Source: Alphaproteobacteria bacterium (GTDB lineage: Bacteria > Pseudomonadota > Alphaproteobacteria > SHVP01). Taken from it: a DNA stretch of 64,000 nt. The stretch spans positions 1,329,118 through 1,393,117 of the forward strand of contig JAVJOO010000002.1 of assembly GCA_040216735.1 (NCBI GenBank), given 5' to 3'. This document shows, piece by piece, positions 8,811 to 17,818 of the stretch; position 1 is the first letter of the stretch, and each line of letters starts with the position of its first letter. The notes beneath the pieces are model-generated. The model made no database searches and was not told where the DNA came from. It saw only the letters and a program-made list of their open reading frames with translations. The translations under genes were made by a program, and so were the position numbers.

Positions 8811-10129
8811 AATCCCAGTAAGACGGTCGGCAGATAGGTCGCTGTCGCCGGGAATAGAGCGACCACACCCAGGACCAAGAGTTCGGCGACGACGAAAGGC
8901 AGGACGCCGCGGTACATGTGACCGTAGGTGATTTCCTTGGGCGCGATGGAGCGGAGATAGAAAATCGCGGGGGCCATTGGGGGTGTCATGTAGCTGGTCT
9001 GGATGACCACGATCATGAGCACGGCGAACCACACCTGGTCGACGCCGGCGGCCTTGAGCGGCGCTAGGAAGATCGGAAGTGCGATCAAGACGATCGTGAT
9101 CCAATCCAGTACGAAGCCGAACAGGAACACGATGAACAGGAAGACGGCGACGAGCCCTGCCGGCGGTAGGTTCAACGTATCCACCGCGCCTGCTACGAGA
9201 TCCCGTCCGCCATTGACCAAAAACACCCCGGAAAACATGCCGCCGCCGACGACGATCAGCATTACCATCGCGCTGATCGACACCGATTTTCGGACCACTT
9301 GGTAGAGGACCGACCAGGAGAATTCCCGGTAGGCGAGGGACAGGGCGAGGGCACCGCCAGCACCTACTGCTGCGGCTTCGGTGGGCGATGCAATGCCGAA
9401 GATGATCGAGCCTAGCACCGCGCCGATCAGAACCGTGGCCGGGAGCAATCCAGTTGCGGTGACCCGCAGCTTTTCACTCAAAGGGACCGATACCATTTCA
9501 CGGGGGAGCTTCGGCGCCTGCTCCGGCCTCAGCACACCTAGGATCAGGATGTAGCCCACGAAGAACAGAACCATCAGCAACCCGGGAATGATGATCCCGA
9601 CAAATAGATCGCCGATGGAGAGTTCAGCGATCGAGGCATAGATGATAACGGTGACCGACGGCGGGATGATGGTGCCCAACGATCCCCCGGCGCAGATGGT
9701 TCCGGAAATAAGACCTTTGTCGTAGCCGTGCTTCAGCATCGGTGGGATCGCCATCATGCCAATGACGGTTTCCACCGCACCGATAATCCCGGTCGCGGCG
9801 GCGAAGATGCCGCACATGGTGATTGTGGCAACGGCGAGGCCACCGGGCATTCGACCCAGCCACATCTGCATGGTCTCGAAAAGCCGACGGGCGATCGACG
9901 TGCGCTCCAGCATCGACCCCATGAAAATGAATAGTGGGATCGCGGCCAGGACGGAGCTGCCGGCGACGCCCATCGTTCGACCGTAGAGGACCTGTCCGAT
10001 CGTGTCGCCGAAGGCAACGAACCCAAACACGAAGGCGACGCTAATCAGCGCAAAGGCAACGGGAATGCCGAGGAATATGAGCGCGAACAGCGCGGGGAAC
10101 ATCAGGGCCGAGAGGAGCGACGGATCCAT
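8807..10129 (-). CDS. dctM: TRAP transporter large permease (DctM)
   Basis: A 440-aa polytopic membrane protein and the sodium-coupled transport channel of a tripartite ATP-independent periplasmic system. It has the DctM-family pattern of about 12 hydrophobic segments, with the conserved GGSLGTIIPPSVTVIIYA and TEAAAVGAGGALALSLAYREFSW stretches. I used the ATG at 10129 (MDPSLLSALMFPAL), 4 bp after the dctQ stop; upstream in-frame codons read into dctQ. It is the last gene of dctP-Q-M. The solute is unknown. Confidence 0.94.
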   Translation of the reverse strand: MDPSLLSALMFPALFALIFLGIPVAFALISVAFVFGFVAFGDTIGQVLYGRTMGVAGSSVLAAIPLFIFMGSMLERTSIARRLFETMQMWLGRMPGGLAVATITMCGIFAAATGIIGAVETVIGMMAIPPMLKHGYDKGLISGTICAGGSLGTIIPPSVTVIIYASIAELSIGDLFVGIIIPGLLMVLFFVGYILILGVLRPEQAPKLPREMVSVPLSEKLRVTATGLLPATVLIGAVLGSIIFGIASPTEAAAVGAGGALALSLAYREFSWSVLYQVVRKSVSISAMVMLIVVGGGMFSGVFLVNGGRDLVAGAVDTLNLPPAGLVAVFLFIVFLFGFVLDWITIVLIALPIFLAPLKAAGVDQVWFAVLMIVVIQTSYMTPPMAPAIFYLRSIAPKEITYGHMYRGVLPFVVAELLVLGVVALFPATATYLPTVLLGF

Positions 10130-10133
10130 GGCC

Positions 10134-10682
10134 CTAGTGGGGTAAGTTGACGTTGGGCGCGCGGACCGCGCTAGAACCAAGGAACCCCAAAACATGGCGA
10201 ACCGCTTCCGCCAACGCCTGCAACCACAGCGCGGCGAGGCCGATCGCAACGGCGGTGTTGAACGGCCAGATCACGGGCGCCCACGGGCTGATCGCTTCTA
10301 ACTCCCCGGTCGCCAAGGCGCTCCAGGCAGCGATCGCGGCGGACCGAGTCACGAAGCCGAGCGCCGGGAGAAAGAGAACGATGTAGAACACGGCGTTGGC
10401 CAGGTGCTGTGTCCCGATGCTCAACCGCGACGACAGAAAATCGATTCGGACGTGATTGTTCTTCGCGAGGGTCAAGGCTGCGGCCAATACAAACAACGCG
10501 CCGTTGAGCATGTAGGAGACGTCGTAGGCCCAGATTGTTGGCGCGTTAAACGCGTAGCGCGCGGCGACTTCATAGAGCATCGCGGCGATCAAACCGAGGA
10601 TCATGCCCATCGCGACAAATGCCGCGGCAAAAGAAATCAGGTCCGCGGCTCTAAGGAGGCGTGAGGCCACAATCTTCCGCAA
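10134..10682 (-). CDS. dctQ: TRAP transporter small permease (DctQ)
   Basis: A 182-aa four-helix membrane protein that pairs with DctM. The four hydrophobic segments and the conserved LAKNNHVRIDFL region between helices 2 and 3 identify it. The start is uncertain: the reading frame opens with TTG at 10682 without a clear ribosome-binding site, because a GC-rich hairpin lies immediately upstream. A GTG at 10670 is an alternative. Confidence 0.9.
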   Translation of the reverse strand: MRKIVASRLLRAADLISFAAAFVAMGMILGLIAAMLYEVAARYAFNAPTIWAYDVSYMLNGALFVLAAALTLAKNNHVRIDFLSSRLSIGTQHLANAVFYIVLFLPALGFVTRSAAIAAWSALATGELEAISPWAPVIWPFNTAVAIGLAALWLQALAEAVRHVLGFLGSSAVRAPNVNLPH

Positions 10683-10713
10683 AAGAAAGGGGGCGGGCTA
10701 TCCGCCCGCCCCC
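10681..10713 (-). terminator. Attenuator-type hairpin between dctP and dctQ
   Basis: GGGGGCGGGC (10689-10698) and GCCCGCCCCC (10704-10713) are perfect 10-bp arms around TATCC. On the minus strand the hairpin is followed by TTTCTTTT, a broken T tract running into the dctQ start. This fits partial termination that gives more periplasmic DctP than permease, as is common for binding-protein operons. Confidence 0.75.
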
Positions 10714-10731
10714 GGGTTTCAGGGAGCCGCG

Positions 10732-11796
10732 CTACTCAAGATCCCAGGCGCGGGTGAAACCGTTACTGGCCCACGCCGCCTGGTAGGTAAGGACGGAATC
10801 GAGGATCTGCTGCATCCACGCATTCCCCTTGCCGCTTTGTTCCTTCGCCTGGGCCTGGAGCCACTTCAGGGTCTCGGCCTTGATTTCGGCCTGAAGCGCC
10901 GGATCGAGGGTGACGAACTCGTTACCGTTCTTCCGGTATTCCGGCATCGCGGCCTGGTCGGCCTGACCTGTCGCCATGTACGACTGGAAGGTCGTCAACT
11001 GCGCCGCCAGTTCGATGAGTTGCTTGTCGGCATCCGACAGGGCGTTCCATTTGTCCAGGTTGATCACCAGTTCAACCGGTGAGGACGGCTGGTGAACGCC
11101 CGGCACGATCAGGTACTTCGCGACCTTGTGGAACCCCATCCCGAGGTTGCCGCCGGGTCCGGCCCAATCGACCGCGTCGATCACTTTACGCTCGAGCGCG
11201 CTGAATATTTCGCCGGAGGGTAGTACGACGGTCGAACTGCCGAACGATTCCTTCATCACCGTGGCCCAAGCCCCGGTGGTGCGCATCTTCAGGCCGACGA
11301 GGTCTTCCTTAGTGCGAATCGGTTTGGTCGAGACCGCGAAAAATTCGGTCGTGCCAATGCCGAGCAGCAAGGCATGGACGCCAAGGACCTCTTGCCGATA
11401 TTTCTGATGGAGTTCCTTGCCGCCGCCGTTGTAGTACCAGTGCATATAGGTTTCGGGTGACGGGCCGCCAGGGAAGTCCGACAGCACGGCGTTGGCGGGG
11501 TCGGCGTTGACCAGGAACGCGGCGGACGTCCAACCTGCCTCGACGGTTCCCTTCGCCACCTCCTGGTGCACTTGGAATGCCGGAACGATCTCGCCGACGC
11601 CGAACGGGGTAATGTCGATCCGTCCGCCGGAAAGCAAGCGCACTTGATCGGTGAATTTCTGCACCATTTCGGTCCAAAAGAACGTATTGACCGGTACGAT
11701 GCTCTGTAAGCGCCATTTGACTTCCTGCGCCTGTGCGCTTGCCGCGCCGATGGTCAGCGCCAAGACAAGCGCCATCGATCCCAATAGTCTGCCCAC
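10732..11796 (-). CDS. dctP: TRAP transporter substrate-binding protein (DctP)
   Basis: A 354-aa periplasmic solute receptor. The signal peptide runs to about ASAQAQ (residue 22); the mature part starts EVKWRLQSIVPVNTFFW and contains typical DctP blocks such as GLKMRTTGAWATVMKE, carrying the arginine that usually binds a substrate carboxylate, and KVIDAVDWAGPGGN. The GTG at 11796 was chosen because GGGAGGATC precedes it and the signal peptide begins there. The WAGP-type pocket resembles receptors for 2-oxo and other carboxylates, but I cannot name the solute. A 22-bp palindrome lies just upstream. Confidence 0.93.
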   Translation of the reverse strand: MGRLLGSMALVLALTIGAASAQAQEVKWRLQSIVPVNTFFWTEMVQKFTDQVRLLSGGRIDITPFGVGEIVPAFQVHQEVAKGTVEAGWTSAAFLVNADPANAVLSDFPGGPSPETYMHWYYNGGGKELHQKYRQEVLGVHALLLGIGTTEFFAVSTKPIRTKEDLVGLKMRTTGAWATVMKESFGSSTVVLPSGEIFSALERKVIDAVDWAGPGGNLGMGFHKVAKYLIVPGVHQPSSPVELVINLDKWNALSDADKQLIELAAQLTTFQSYMATGQADQAAMPEYRKNGNEFVTLDPALQAEIKAETLKWLQAQAKEQSGKGNAWMQQILDSVLTYQAAWASNGFTRAWDLE

Positions 11797-11817
11797 GTGA
11801 TCCTCCCTCAGTGTTCT

Positions 11818-11839
11818 TGGCAATCGAGAACGATTGCCA
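11818..11839. promoter_or_regulatory. Perfect palindromic operator candidate upstream of dctP
   Basis: TGGCAATCG-AGAA-CGATTGCCA: two perfect 9-bp arms around 4 nt, 22 bp before the dctP GTG. Its symmetry, its place in a promoter region and its spacing suit a dimeric repressor of LacI or GntR type. It could also fold as a 5'-leader hairpin. No cognate regulator gene is adjacent. Confidence 0.6.
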
Positions 11840-11908
11840 TTGGAGTACCCAGGGTAGTGTGGAATTAGGGTGCCGCCAAACGCCAAACGTGCAGCGGCAA
11901 ATGTCCGG

Positions 11909-13231
11909 TCAAAAACGGGGTGGGTCGAGGCCGTCATCGCGCATGAGTTGGGCATCGTGCCGTCTGAAGCGCGGCACCATCAGGCGCGCGACCAGCCGCA
12001 TCATGGGTGGCACGAAACTGGGCTGCTCGATCGGTGCGGCGAGGTCTTCCTTCGGCGTACCGCTGAGAAAATCAGCCAGGACGGTGCCCATCGCGGTGCC
12101 GGTCGGGATGCCCCGTCCGGAAAACCCGATCGCGGTGACAAGCCCCGGCGCGAGTTCGAACAGGCGCGGAAACAGGTCCGCCCGAAGGTCGATCGCCCCC
12201 GACCAAAAATAGTCCCACTTCGCGCCGGCCAATTGGGGCCACACCCAGCTATACCGTCGGGCAACGAGGTCCTCCATGCTGCGCCGGCTCATGCCGCGCC
12301 ACCCGGATCCGTTAAAGGCTGTCACCAGACGCCCGGACCCATCGAACATCAGCGCGAAGGTATCGCGCCGGGTATCGACCAAATGGTTGTTCTGCGGCAG
12401 GACGCCGCGCCGCATCTCTTCGGCCAGCGGTGCCGTTGCCGCGCAACCTAAGGAGAAAGGCGCGTAGGTGTGTTTAAGCCGGGGCCATAGGGCATTGCCG
12501 TAAGCGCCGGTCGCGATGACCACGGAGTCCGCCGTCACCCGTCCGCGCGGCGTCGTCAGCCGCCACCGGGTGCCGGTACGCTCTAGTTTATCGACGGACG
12601 ACTGGGTAAAAAGCCGCGCGCTTTCCTGCAGCGCCGCGCGGGCCAAGCCACGGGCATAGCTCAAGGGCTGCATGTGGCCCGCGTTCTCGTATACCCACGC
12701 GCCATGGAACTTGTCGCTTCCCGTCAGCTCTGCGGTCTGCGCCCGGTCGAGGAGTTTCATGGGGCGGCCCAGCGACTGGTAGTCCGCGTATTTTTCTTCC
12801 AACACCTTCATCATGCTGGGCGTGTGCGCGGCGTGGATGCAACCGGCCATCGTTAGGTCGCAGTCGATCCCATACTTCTCGACAAGGCCGAAGATCAGAT
12901 CGGCCGCGCCGGTTTGCAGATTGATGAGACGGCCGGCTTTTTCCTCGCCTAGGCGTTTCTTCAAGTTGGCGAGCGAGAATTCGGGGCGAAAATGAAAGGT
13001 CGGGGTCAGGTGGCCGCCGTTACGCCCAGACCCGCCATAGCCAATCTCCCGGGCCTCTAGGATCACGGTATCGACGCCCCGCTGGGCGAGGTGCAGGGCC
13101 GTGGACAGCCCGGTATATCCGGCGCCGATGACGGCTACCGAGACGGAAAGATCGCCGTCGAGCGGTTCAGTGGTGGGCGGCGGCGATGCGGTCGCCGCCC
13201 ACAGCGCCTCTGCGAGGTCGCCCTTCGCCAC
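11909..13231 (-). CDS. FAD-dependent amine/amino-acid oxidoreductase (DadA/PuuB-like)
   Basis: A 440-aa flavoprotein of the DAO superfamily. The ADP-binding loop is VIGAGYTG (34-41), followed by ILEAREIGYGGSGRNGGH, where DAO-family enzymes bind FAD near the amine site. It resembles gamma-glutamylputrescine oxidase (PuuB) and D-amino-acid dehydrogenases; the substrate is unknown. The GTG at 13231, 5 bp after the dienelactone hydrolase stop, gives the standard family length; the open frame continues upstream antisense-like through that gene and was not used. It lies between a hydrolase and the TRAP genes, so it may act on the imported compound. Confidence 0.85.
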   Translation of the reverse strand: MAKGDLAEALWAATASPPPTTEPLDGDLSVSVAVIGAGYTGLSTALHLAQRGVDTVILEAREIGYGGSGRNGGHLTPTFHFRPEFSLANLKKRLGEEKAGRLINLQTGAADLIFGLVEKYGIDCDLTMAGCIHAAHTPSMMKVLEEKYADYQSLGRPMKLLDRAQTAELTGSDKFHGAWVYENAGHMQPLSYARGLARAALQESARLFTQSSVDKLERTGTRWRLTTPRGRVTADSVVIATGAYGNALWPRLKHTYAPFSLGCAATAPLAEEMRRGVLPQNNHLVDTRRDTFALMFDGSGRLVTAFNGSGWRGMSRRSMEDLVARRYSWVWPQLAGAKWDYFWSGAIDLRADLFPRLFELAPGLVTAIGFSGRGIPTGTAMGTVLADFLSGTPKEDLAAPIEQPSFVPPMMRLVARLMVPRFRRHDAQLMRDDGLDPPRF

Positions 13232-13236
13232 GGCCG

Positions 13237-13908
13237 TTAGCCGATGTGTTTTTGGAAAAAATCCATTGTGCGCGTGGTCGAGATTTTGTCGCTCTCGGCG
13301 TGATAGGACGCACGCTGGTCGCAATGGAACCCATGGTCGGCCTCGGCGTACCGATAGACAGGCACTGCGGGATGGGCGGCTTTGATCTTCTCGACGTCGG
13401 CGATCGGAATGCCTTTGTCTTTGTCGCCAAAATGCAGGATCACCGGCACTTTTGGCGTCTCGGCCACGAAATCGACGACCCGGCCACCGTAGTAGCCAGA
13501 GGCGCAATCGACTCCGCAATCCCGAATGGTCGAGACCCAAGCGACGCTGCCGCCCCAGCAGTAGCCGACCAAGCCGACCTTGCCGTATTGTTTGAGCACG
13601 TCGGATGCGGCGCGGAGGTCCTTTTCGACATCGGCCCAATTCACTTGGGTGACGATGCCGCGACCGGCCTCGATGCCGGCGGCGTCATAGCCTAGATCGA
13701 CGTTCTTCTGGATCCGGTCGAACATCGCGGGGGCAAGGGCCGCATAGCCCGCCTTTGCAAATCGATCGGTGTCCGCGCGGATGTGCGAGTTCACCCCGAA
13801 AATCTCTTGGACGACGATGACCCCACCCTTGGGCTTGCCGCCCGGCAGCGCCAGGTAAGCGTCCATCTCGAACCCGTCTTCAGCCTTGACTTTAATGTCC
13901 TCACCCAT
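13237..13908 (-). CDS. Dienelactone hydrolase family protein
   Basis: A 223-aa cytoplasmic alpha/beta hydrolase with the DLH triad: Cys117 in GYCWGG, an aspartate in LHFGDKDKG (162 or 164) and His192 in EADHGFH. Family members open lactone rings such as dienelactone in aromatic degradation, but many have other ester substrates. No ring-cleavage genes are nearby. Its start overlaps the end of the MaoC gene by 8 bp (13901-13908), so the two are probably translated together. Confidence 0.88.
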   Translation of the reverse strand: MGEDIKVKAEDGFEMDAYLALPGGKPKGGVIVVQEIFGVNSHIRADTDRFAKAGYAALAPAMFDRIQKNVDLGYDAAGIEAGRGIVTQVNWADVEKDLRAASDVLKQYGKVGLVGYCWGGSVAWVSTIRDCGVDCASGYYGGRVVDFVAETPKVPVILHFGDKDKGIPIADVEKIKAAHPAVPVYRYAEADHGFHCDQRASYHAESDKISTTRTMDFFQKHIG

Positions 13909-14377
13909 CGTTGCCTCCCTGGTCGGCAGCCGCGTGGCTGCGTCGCCGCATGAAATTGTTGGTCTTCAGGCTCATCACGACCTGGTCGTCCTGATTGAGC
14001 ACCGTGTATCGCATTTGCACGATACCTCGGTCGGGCTTGCTTCGCGAGGGCCGGGCGCCGATCACTTCACCCTCGGCGCGCAGCACGTCGCCGGGCCGCA
14101 CCGGTCGAACCCACCGCAGTTCGTCGATTCCCGGCGAGACCATGCCGCTGTCTTCGTCCATGATCGCATCGACCATCATTTTCATGAACATCCCCGCGGT
14201 ATGCCAGCCGCTGGCGATCAGGCCGCCCATGTCGCTTTTTGCCGCAAACGCCGGATCGGTGTGGATGCGTTGGGGGTCGTACTTTTCGGCAAATTCGACG
14301 ATCTCCCGCTCGCTCACCTCGTAGTGGCCGAACGCGAAAGTGTCGCCGACGGTAATGTCTTCAAGATAACGCGCCAC
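13901..14377 (-). CDS. MaoC-like (R)-hydratase / dehydratase-domain protein
   Basis: A 158-aa single hot-dog-fold protein. It has the hydratase-2 signature around residues 35-50 (YDPQRIHTDPAFA, with the Asp/His pair) and the GLIASGWHTAG segment. Relatives hydrate enoyl-CoA or related thioesters. It follows ychF by 6 bp on the minus strand and heads a small metabolic tail (MaoC, DLH, FAD oxidoreductase) of the prs-rplY-pth-ychF run. Its substrate is not evident. Confidence 0.88.
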   Translation of the reverse strand: MARYLEDITVGDTFAFGHYEVSEREIVEFAEKYDPQRIHTDPAFAAKSDMGGLIASGWHTAGMFMKMMVDAIMDEDSGMVSPGIDELRWVRPVRPGDVLRAEGEVIGARPSRSKPDRGIVQMRYTVLNQDDQVVMSLKTNNFMRRRSHAAADQGGNDG

Positions 14378-14383
14378 GTCTCC

Positions 14384-15484
14384 TCACACGTTGAAACGAA
14401 ATAGGAGGATATCGCCGTCGCGCACCAGGTAGTCGCGGCCCTCCGAGCGCATCTTACCCGCTTCCTTCGCGCCGGCCTCGCCGCCACATGCGATATAGTC
14501 GCCATACCCGATGGTTTCGGCACGAATGAACCCACGTTCGAAGTCGGTATGGATTTCCCCTGCGGCTTCAGGTGCCTTGGCGCCCTGGCGAACCGTCCAG
14601 GCGCGGCTCTCCTTGGGTCCCGAGGTAAAATAGGTGATGAGGTTGAGGAGGGCGTAACCGGCGCGGATGATCTGCGCCAGCCCGGTCTCGTTGAGGTTCA
14701 TCGCAGCGAGGAAATCGCGGCGTTCCGCTGGGTTCTCGATCTGGGCGACTTCGGCTTCGATCGCCGCGGCAATGACGACGCAACCCGCGCCCTGATTCGC
14801 CGCCCACTGCGCGACCCTGTCGGATTGGGCATTGCCGGTGGCTGCGGAGTCTTCCTCGACGTTGCAGACGTACAGAACTGGTTTTGAGGTGAGGAGTTGT
14901 AGCGCCTGCCAGTCACGCCGCCGATCCACGGGCACCGTCGCTGTGCGGGCCGGACGACCGTCGCGCAACGGCTCGAGCGCCAACTGCATGAGATCGACCA
15001 AGGCCTTGGCGTCGCGGTCGCCACCTTTGGCCTTTTTCGCGGCTGCGTCGGCGCGGCGTTCCAGGCTTTCGAGATCGGCGATCATGAGCTCGGTCTCGAC
15101 GGTCTCGGCATCGGCAATCGGATCGATGCGGCCTTCGACATGGGTGACGTTCTCGTCCTCAAAGCATCGAACGACATGGACGATCGCATCAACTTCGCGG
15201 ATATGTGCGAGAAACTGATTGCCTAGCCCTTCACCCTTGCTGGCACCCCGGACCAGGCCCGCGATATCCGCGAAGTCGAGGAACGTGGGTACGATCTTTG
15301 CCGATTTGGAAAGCGCCGCGATTTTTTCCAAGCGGTCGTCGGGCACCGACACGCGGCCTACGTTGGGCTCGATGGTGCAGAACGGGTAGTTCGCCGCTTC
15401 GGCTTGTGCCGTGCTGGTCAGCGCGTTGAAGAGCGTCGACTTCCCGACGTTGGGCAGGCCGACGATGCCGCAGGTGAAGCCCAT
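14384..15484 (-). CDS. ychF: Redox-regulated ATPase YchF (OLA1 family)
   Basis: A 366-aa OBG-family P-loop protein that hydrolyses ATP and associates with ribosomes. The P-loop GLPNVGKS is at 9-16, followed by the family's very conserved IVHVVRCFEDENVTHVEG stretch and a C-terminal TGS domain (about 280-366: TYFTSGPKESRAWTVR). It is 6 bp downstream of pth, the usual bacterial gene order. Confidence 0.96.
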   Translation of the reverse strand: MGFTCGIVGLPNVGKSTLFNALTSTAQAEAANYPFCTIEPNVGRVSVPDDRLEKIAALSKSAKIVPTFLDFADIAGLVRGASKGEGLGNQFLAHIREVDAIVHVVRCFEDENVTHVEGRIDPIADAETVETELMIADLESLERRADAAAKKAKGGDRDAKALVDLMQLALEPLRDGRPARTATVPVDRRRDWQALQLLTSKPVLYVCNVEEDSAATGNAQSDRVAQWAANQGAGCVVIAAAIEAEVAQIENPAERRDFLAAMNLNETGLAQIIRAGYALLNLITYFTSGPKESRAWTVRQGAKAPEAAGEIHTDFERGFIRAETIGYGDYIACGGEAGAKEAGKMRSEGRDYLVRDGDILLFRFNV

Positions 15485-15490
15485 TCGCTC

Positions 15491-16096
15491 TTACTCCGTG
15501 TCCGGTGATGCCGCCGACTTAGACGGTGGCGGCGGCAGGCGCCGCGCGAGATCGCTGGAAAATCCAGGGATGTCCCCGATCACGAGGGCCGGCAAAGCGC
15601 CGCTGACCGCATCGATCGCGGCATCGACCCAGGCCATGTCAGCCTTAGAGAAATTGCCGAGAACGTGATTTGAAACCCGGTCGCGTTCGCCAGGGTGGCC
15701 GATTCCGAATCGGACTCGAATGTAATTGCGCCCGATGTGTGAATCGATACTGCGTAGTCCGTTATGGCCAGCGTTGCCGCCGCCTCGCTTGCACCTGATC
15801 TTCCCTGCTTCAAGGTCGATCTCGTCGTAAAAGACGATCACGTCTTCGGGCTCTAGTCGGTAGTAGCGCATCGCCGCCACCACAGCGCGACCGGAATCGT
15901 TCATATAGGTTTCCGGTTTGAGGGCATGGGCGCGGCGACCGGAAAGCCGTCCCTCGCACACCTCGCCGTGAAAGCGCTGGCGCCACGCTGTAAATCCGTG
16001 GCGCCGGACGATTTCGTCGATGGCCATAAAGCCAATGTTGTGGCGGTTCTTGGCGTAGTCGGGACCGGGATTGCCCAGCCCCACCAATAAGACCAT
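15491..16096 (-). CDS. pth: Peptidyl-tRNA hydrolase
   Basis: Releases tRNA from prematurely dropped peptidyl-tRNA. The 201-aa protein has the N-terminal LVGLGNPGPDYAKNRHNIGF with the catalytic His near 20 and substrate-contacting Asn, then ETYMNDSG and VFYDEIDLEAGKIRCKRGG, followed by GHNGLRSID. A proline- and charge-rich tail of about 15 residues extends past the core. It lies between rplY and ychF in the common order. Confidence 0.96.
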   Translation of the reverse strand: MVLLVGLGNPGPDYAKNRHNIGFMAIDEIVRRHGFTAWRQRFHGEVCEGRLSGRRAHALKPETYMNDSGRAVVAAMRYYRLEPEDVIVFYDEIDLEAGKIRCKRGGGNAGHNGLRSIDSHIGRNYIRVRFGIGHPGERDRVSNHVLGNFSKADMAWVDAAIDAVSGALPALVIGDIPGFSSDLARRLPPPPSKSAASPDTE

Positions 16097-16123
16097 TGGT
16101 TAGGCGAAAGGCGCGGCGGGGCC

Positions 16124-16780
16124 TTAGCCCTTGCCGTCCTCTTCGTTCGCTTCTTTATCGTCGCCCGCGGCTTCGTCGCCCTCGGCTTCGACGGTTTCAG
16201 CGACTTCAACTTGGACGGTCGGCGCCGCGATGGTCGCGATCGTAAAGTCGCGATCCGTTATCACTGGGCGGGCGCCGCCGGGGAGTTCGATCGCGCTGAT
16301 GCGGAGGCTGTCGCCGATATCGAGGCCGGCCAGCTTGGCGGTTAAGGTCTCTGGAATCGCACCGGCACGGCACTTCAGTTCGACCTCGTGGCGAACGATG
16401 TTGAGAACGCCACCCAACTTAAGGCCGGGGCATTCTTCTTCGCCCTCGAAAACGACGGGAACGTTGACGTTGATCAGCGTCGAGTCGGTAACCCGCAAGA
16501 AATCGACGTGCATTGGGACGTCGGTCACGGCGTGGAAATGGATCTCGCGTGGCAAGACGTGCTCTTTTCCGCCACCAAGGGTGATGTCGAGCAGACGGCT
16601 GGTGAATCCGCCCTTGGCGATTTCGGCCTGAAGTTGGCGGCGCTCAATCACCACATGGGTGGGGTCTTTCTCCGCGCCGTAAATGACGGCAGGAACCATA
16701 CCGGCTCGGCGGGCAGCGCGGGCGGCGCCCTTTCCGGCCCGGTCTCTCACCTGCGCGGCGATCACGTGCTGGTCGCTCAT
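16124..16780 (-). CDS. rplY: 50S ribosomal protein L25/general stress protein Ctc
   Basis: Binds 5S rRNA. At 218 aa this is the long Ctc/TL5 form: an N-terminal L25 domain to about residue 95 with AVIYGAEKDPTHVVIE, then a TL5-type beta domain, and an acidic tail rich in E, A and D (about 190-218). The start sits after an AGGAGAATT ribosome-binding site. It is downstream of prs and 27 bp upstream of pth. Confidence 0.95.
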   Translation of the reverse strand: MSDQHVIAAQVRDRAGKGAARAARRAGMVPAVIYGAEKDPTHVVIERRQLQAEIAKGGFTSRLLDITLGGGKEHVLPREIHFHAVTDVPMHVDFLRVTDSTLINVNVPVVFEGEEECPGLKLGGVLNIVRHEVELKCRAGAIPETLTAKLAGLDIGDSLRISAIELPGGARPVITDRDFTIATIAAPTVQVEVAETVEAEGDEAAGDDKEANEEDGKG

Positions 16781-16839
16781 CGCAATTCTCCTATGTTTCG
16801 ACGGGATACGGCCCGATTGGCGCCAGCCCCTAGAGTGCT

Positions 16840-16859
16840 GACACCGCTAAAGCGGCGCC
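16840..16859 (-). other. Short hairpin between prs and rplY
   Basis: On the minus strand GGCGCCGCT and AGCGGTGTC can form a 9-bp RNA stem (two G-U pairs) with a TT loop, 60 nt upstream of rplY. There is no T tract, so it is not a classical terminator; it may be an RNA end, a processing site or a leader structure. Confidence 0.4.
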
Positions 16860-16885
16860 GTTCTATACCTATTCGGGGACGATTC

Positions 16886-17818
16886 CTAGTCCCAGAGGCT
16901 GGAAACCGAGGATTCATCGCTGATTCGGCGCATTGCCTCGGCCATCAGCGGGGCAATGCTCAATCGGCGGATATTGTCCGAGACCCGCATCGCCTCCGTC
17001 GCCACGATTGAATCGGTGGTGACTAGGGTTTCCAAGGCGGAACTGGCCACCCGGGCCACCGCCCCGCCCGACAGAACGCCGTGGGTCACGTAGGCCATGA
17101 CCGATTCCGCGCCCTGTTCCTTGAGGGCATTCGCCGCATTGCACAGGGTTCCTGCCGAATCCACGATGTCGTCGACCAGGATGCAGCGGCGGCCTTCGAC
17201 GTCGCCGATGATGTGCATAACCTCCGAAACGCCCGCACGTTCCCGGCGTTTGTCGACAATGGCCAGGTCTGCGTTCAAGCGACGGGCCACGGCGCGGGCC
17301 CGAACGACCCCCCCGACGTCGGGCGAGACGAACATCAGGTTGTCGCTGTGAAAGCGTTCTTTGATGTCCTTGGCGACGATCGGCGCGACATAGAGGTTGT
17401 CGGTGGGGATATCAAAAAAGCCTTGAATCTGTCCGGCGTGCAAATCCAGCGTCAAAACGCGGTCGGCGCCAGCTTCGGTAATCAAGTTAGCCACGAGTTT
17501 GGCGGAGATCGGCGTGCGGGGGCCGGGCTTCCGGTCCTGCCGCGCGTAGCCAAAATATGGGAGAACCGCGGTGATCCGGCGAGCCGAAGCGCGCCGTACC
17601 GCGTCGATAGTGACCAGCAGTTCCATCAGGTTGTCGTTCGCCGGATAGGACGTGGACTGGACGATAAAAACGTCTTCGCCACGCATGTTGTCGTGGATTT
17701 CGACGAACACTTCCATATCTGCGAAACGCCGAATGGAGGCTTTGGACAACGGGAGGTTGAGGTAGGCGGCCACCGCTTCAGCCAGCGGCCGATTGCTATT
17801 GCCTGCGATGATTTTCAT
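16886..17818 (-). CDS. prs: Ribose-phosphate pyrophosphokinase (PRPP synthetase)
   Basis: Makes PRPP from ribose-5-phosphate and ATP for purine, pyrimidine, NAD, His and Trp synthesis, and for the Apt reaction encoded earlier in the window. The 310-aa class I enzyme begins [20 protein letters not shown] and has the ATP-loop region [20 protein letters not shown], the metal/ribose site [14 protein letters not shown], and the PRPP-binding [15 protein letters not shown]. It is first in the prs-rplY-pth-ychF series. Confidence 0.97.
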   Translation of the reverse strand: MKIIAGNSNRPLAEAVAAYLNLPLSKASIRRFADMEVFVEIHDNMRGEDVFIVQSTSYPANDNLMELLVTIDAVRRASARRITAVLPYFGYARQDRKPGPRTPISAKLVANLITEAGADRVLTLDLHAGQIQGFFDIPTDNLYVAPIVAKDIKERFHSDNLMFVSPDVGGVVRARAVARRLNADLAIVDKRRERAGVSEVMHIIGDVEGRRCILVDDIVDSAGTLCNAANALKEQGAESVMAYVTHGVLSGGAVARVASSALETLVTTDSIVATEAMRVSDNIRRLSIAPLMAEAMRRISDESSVSSLWD

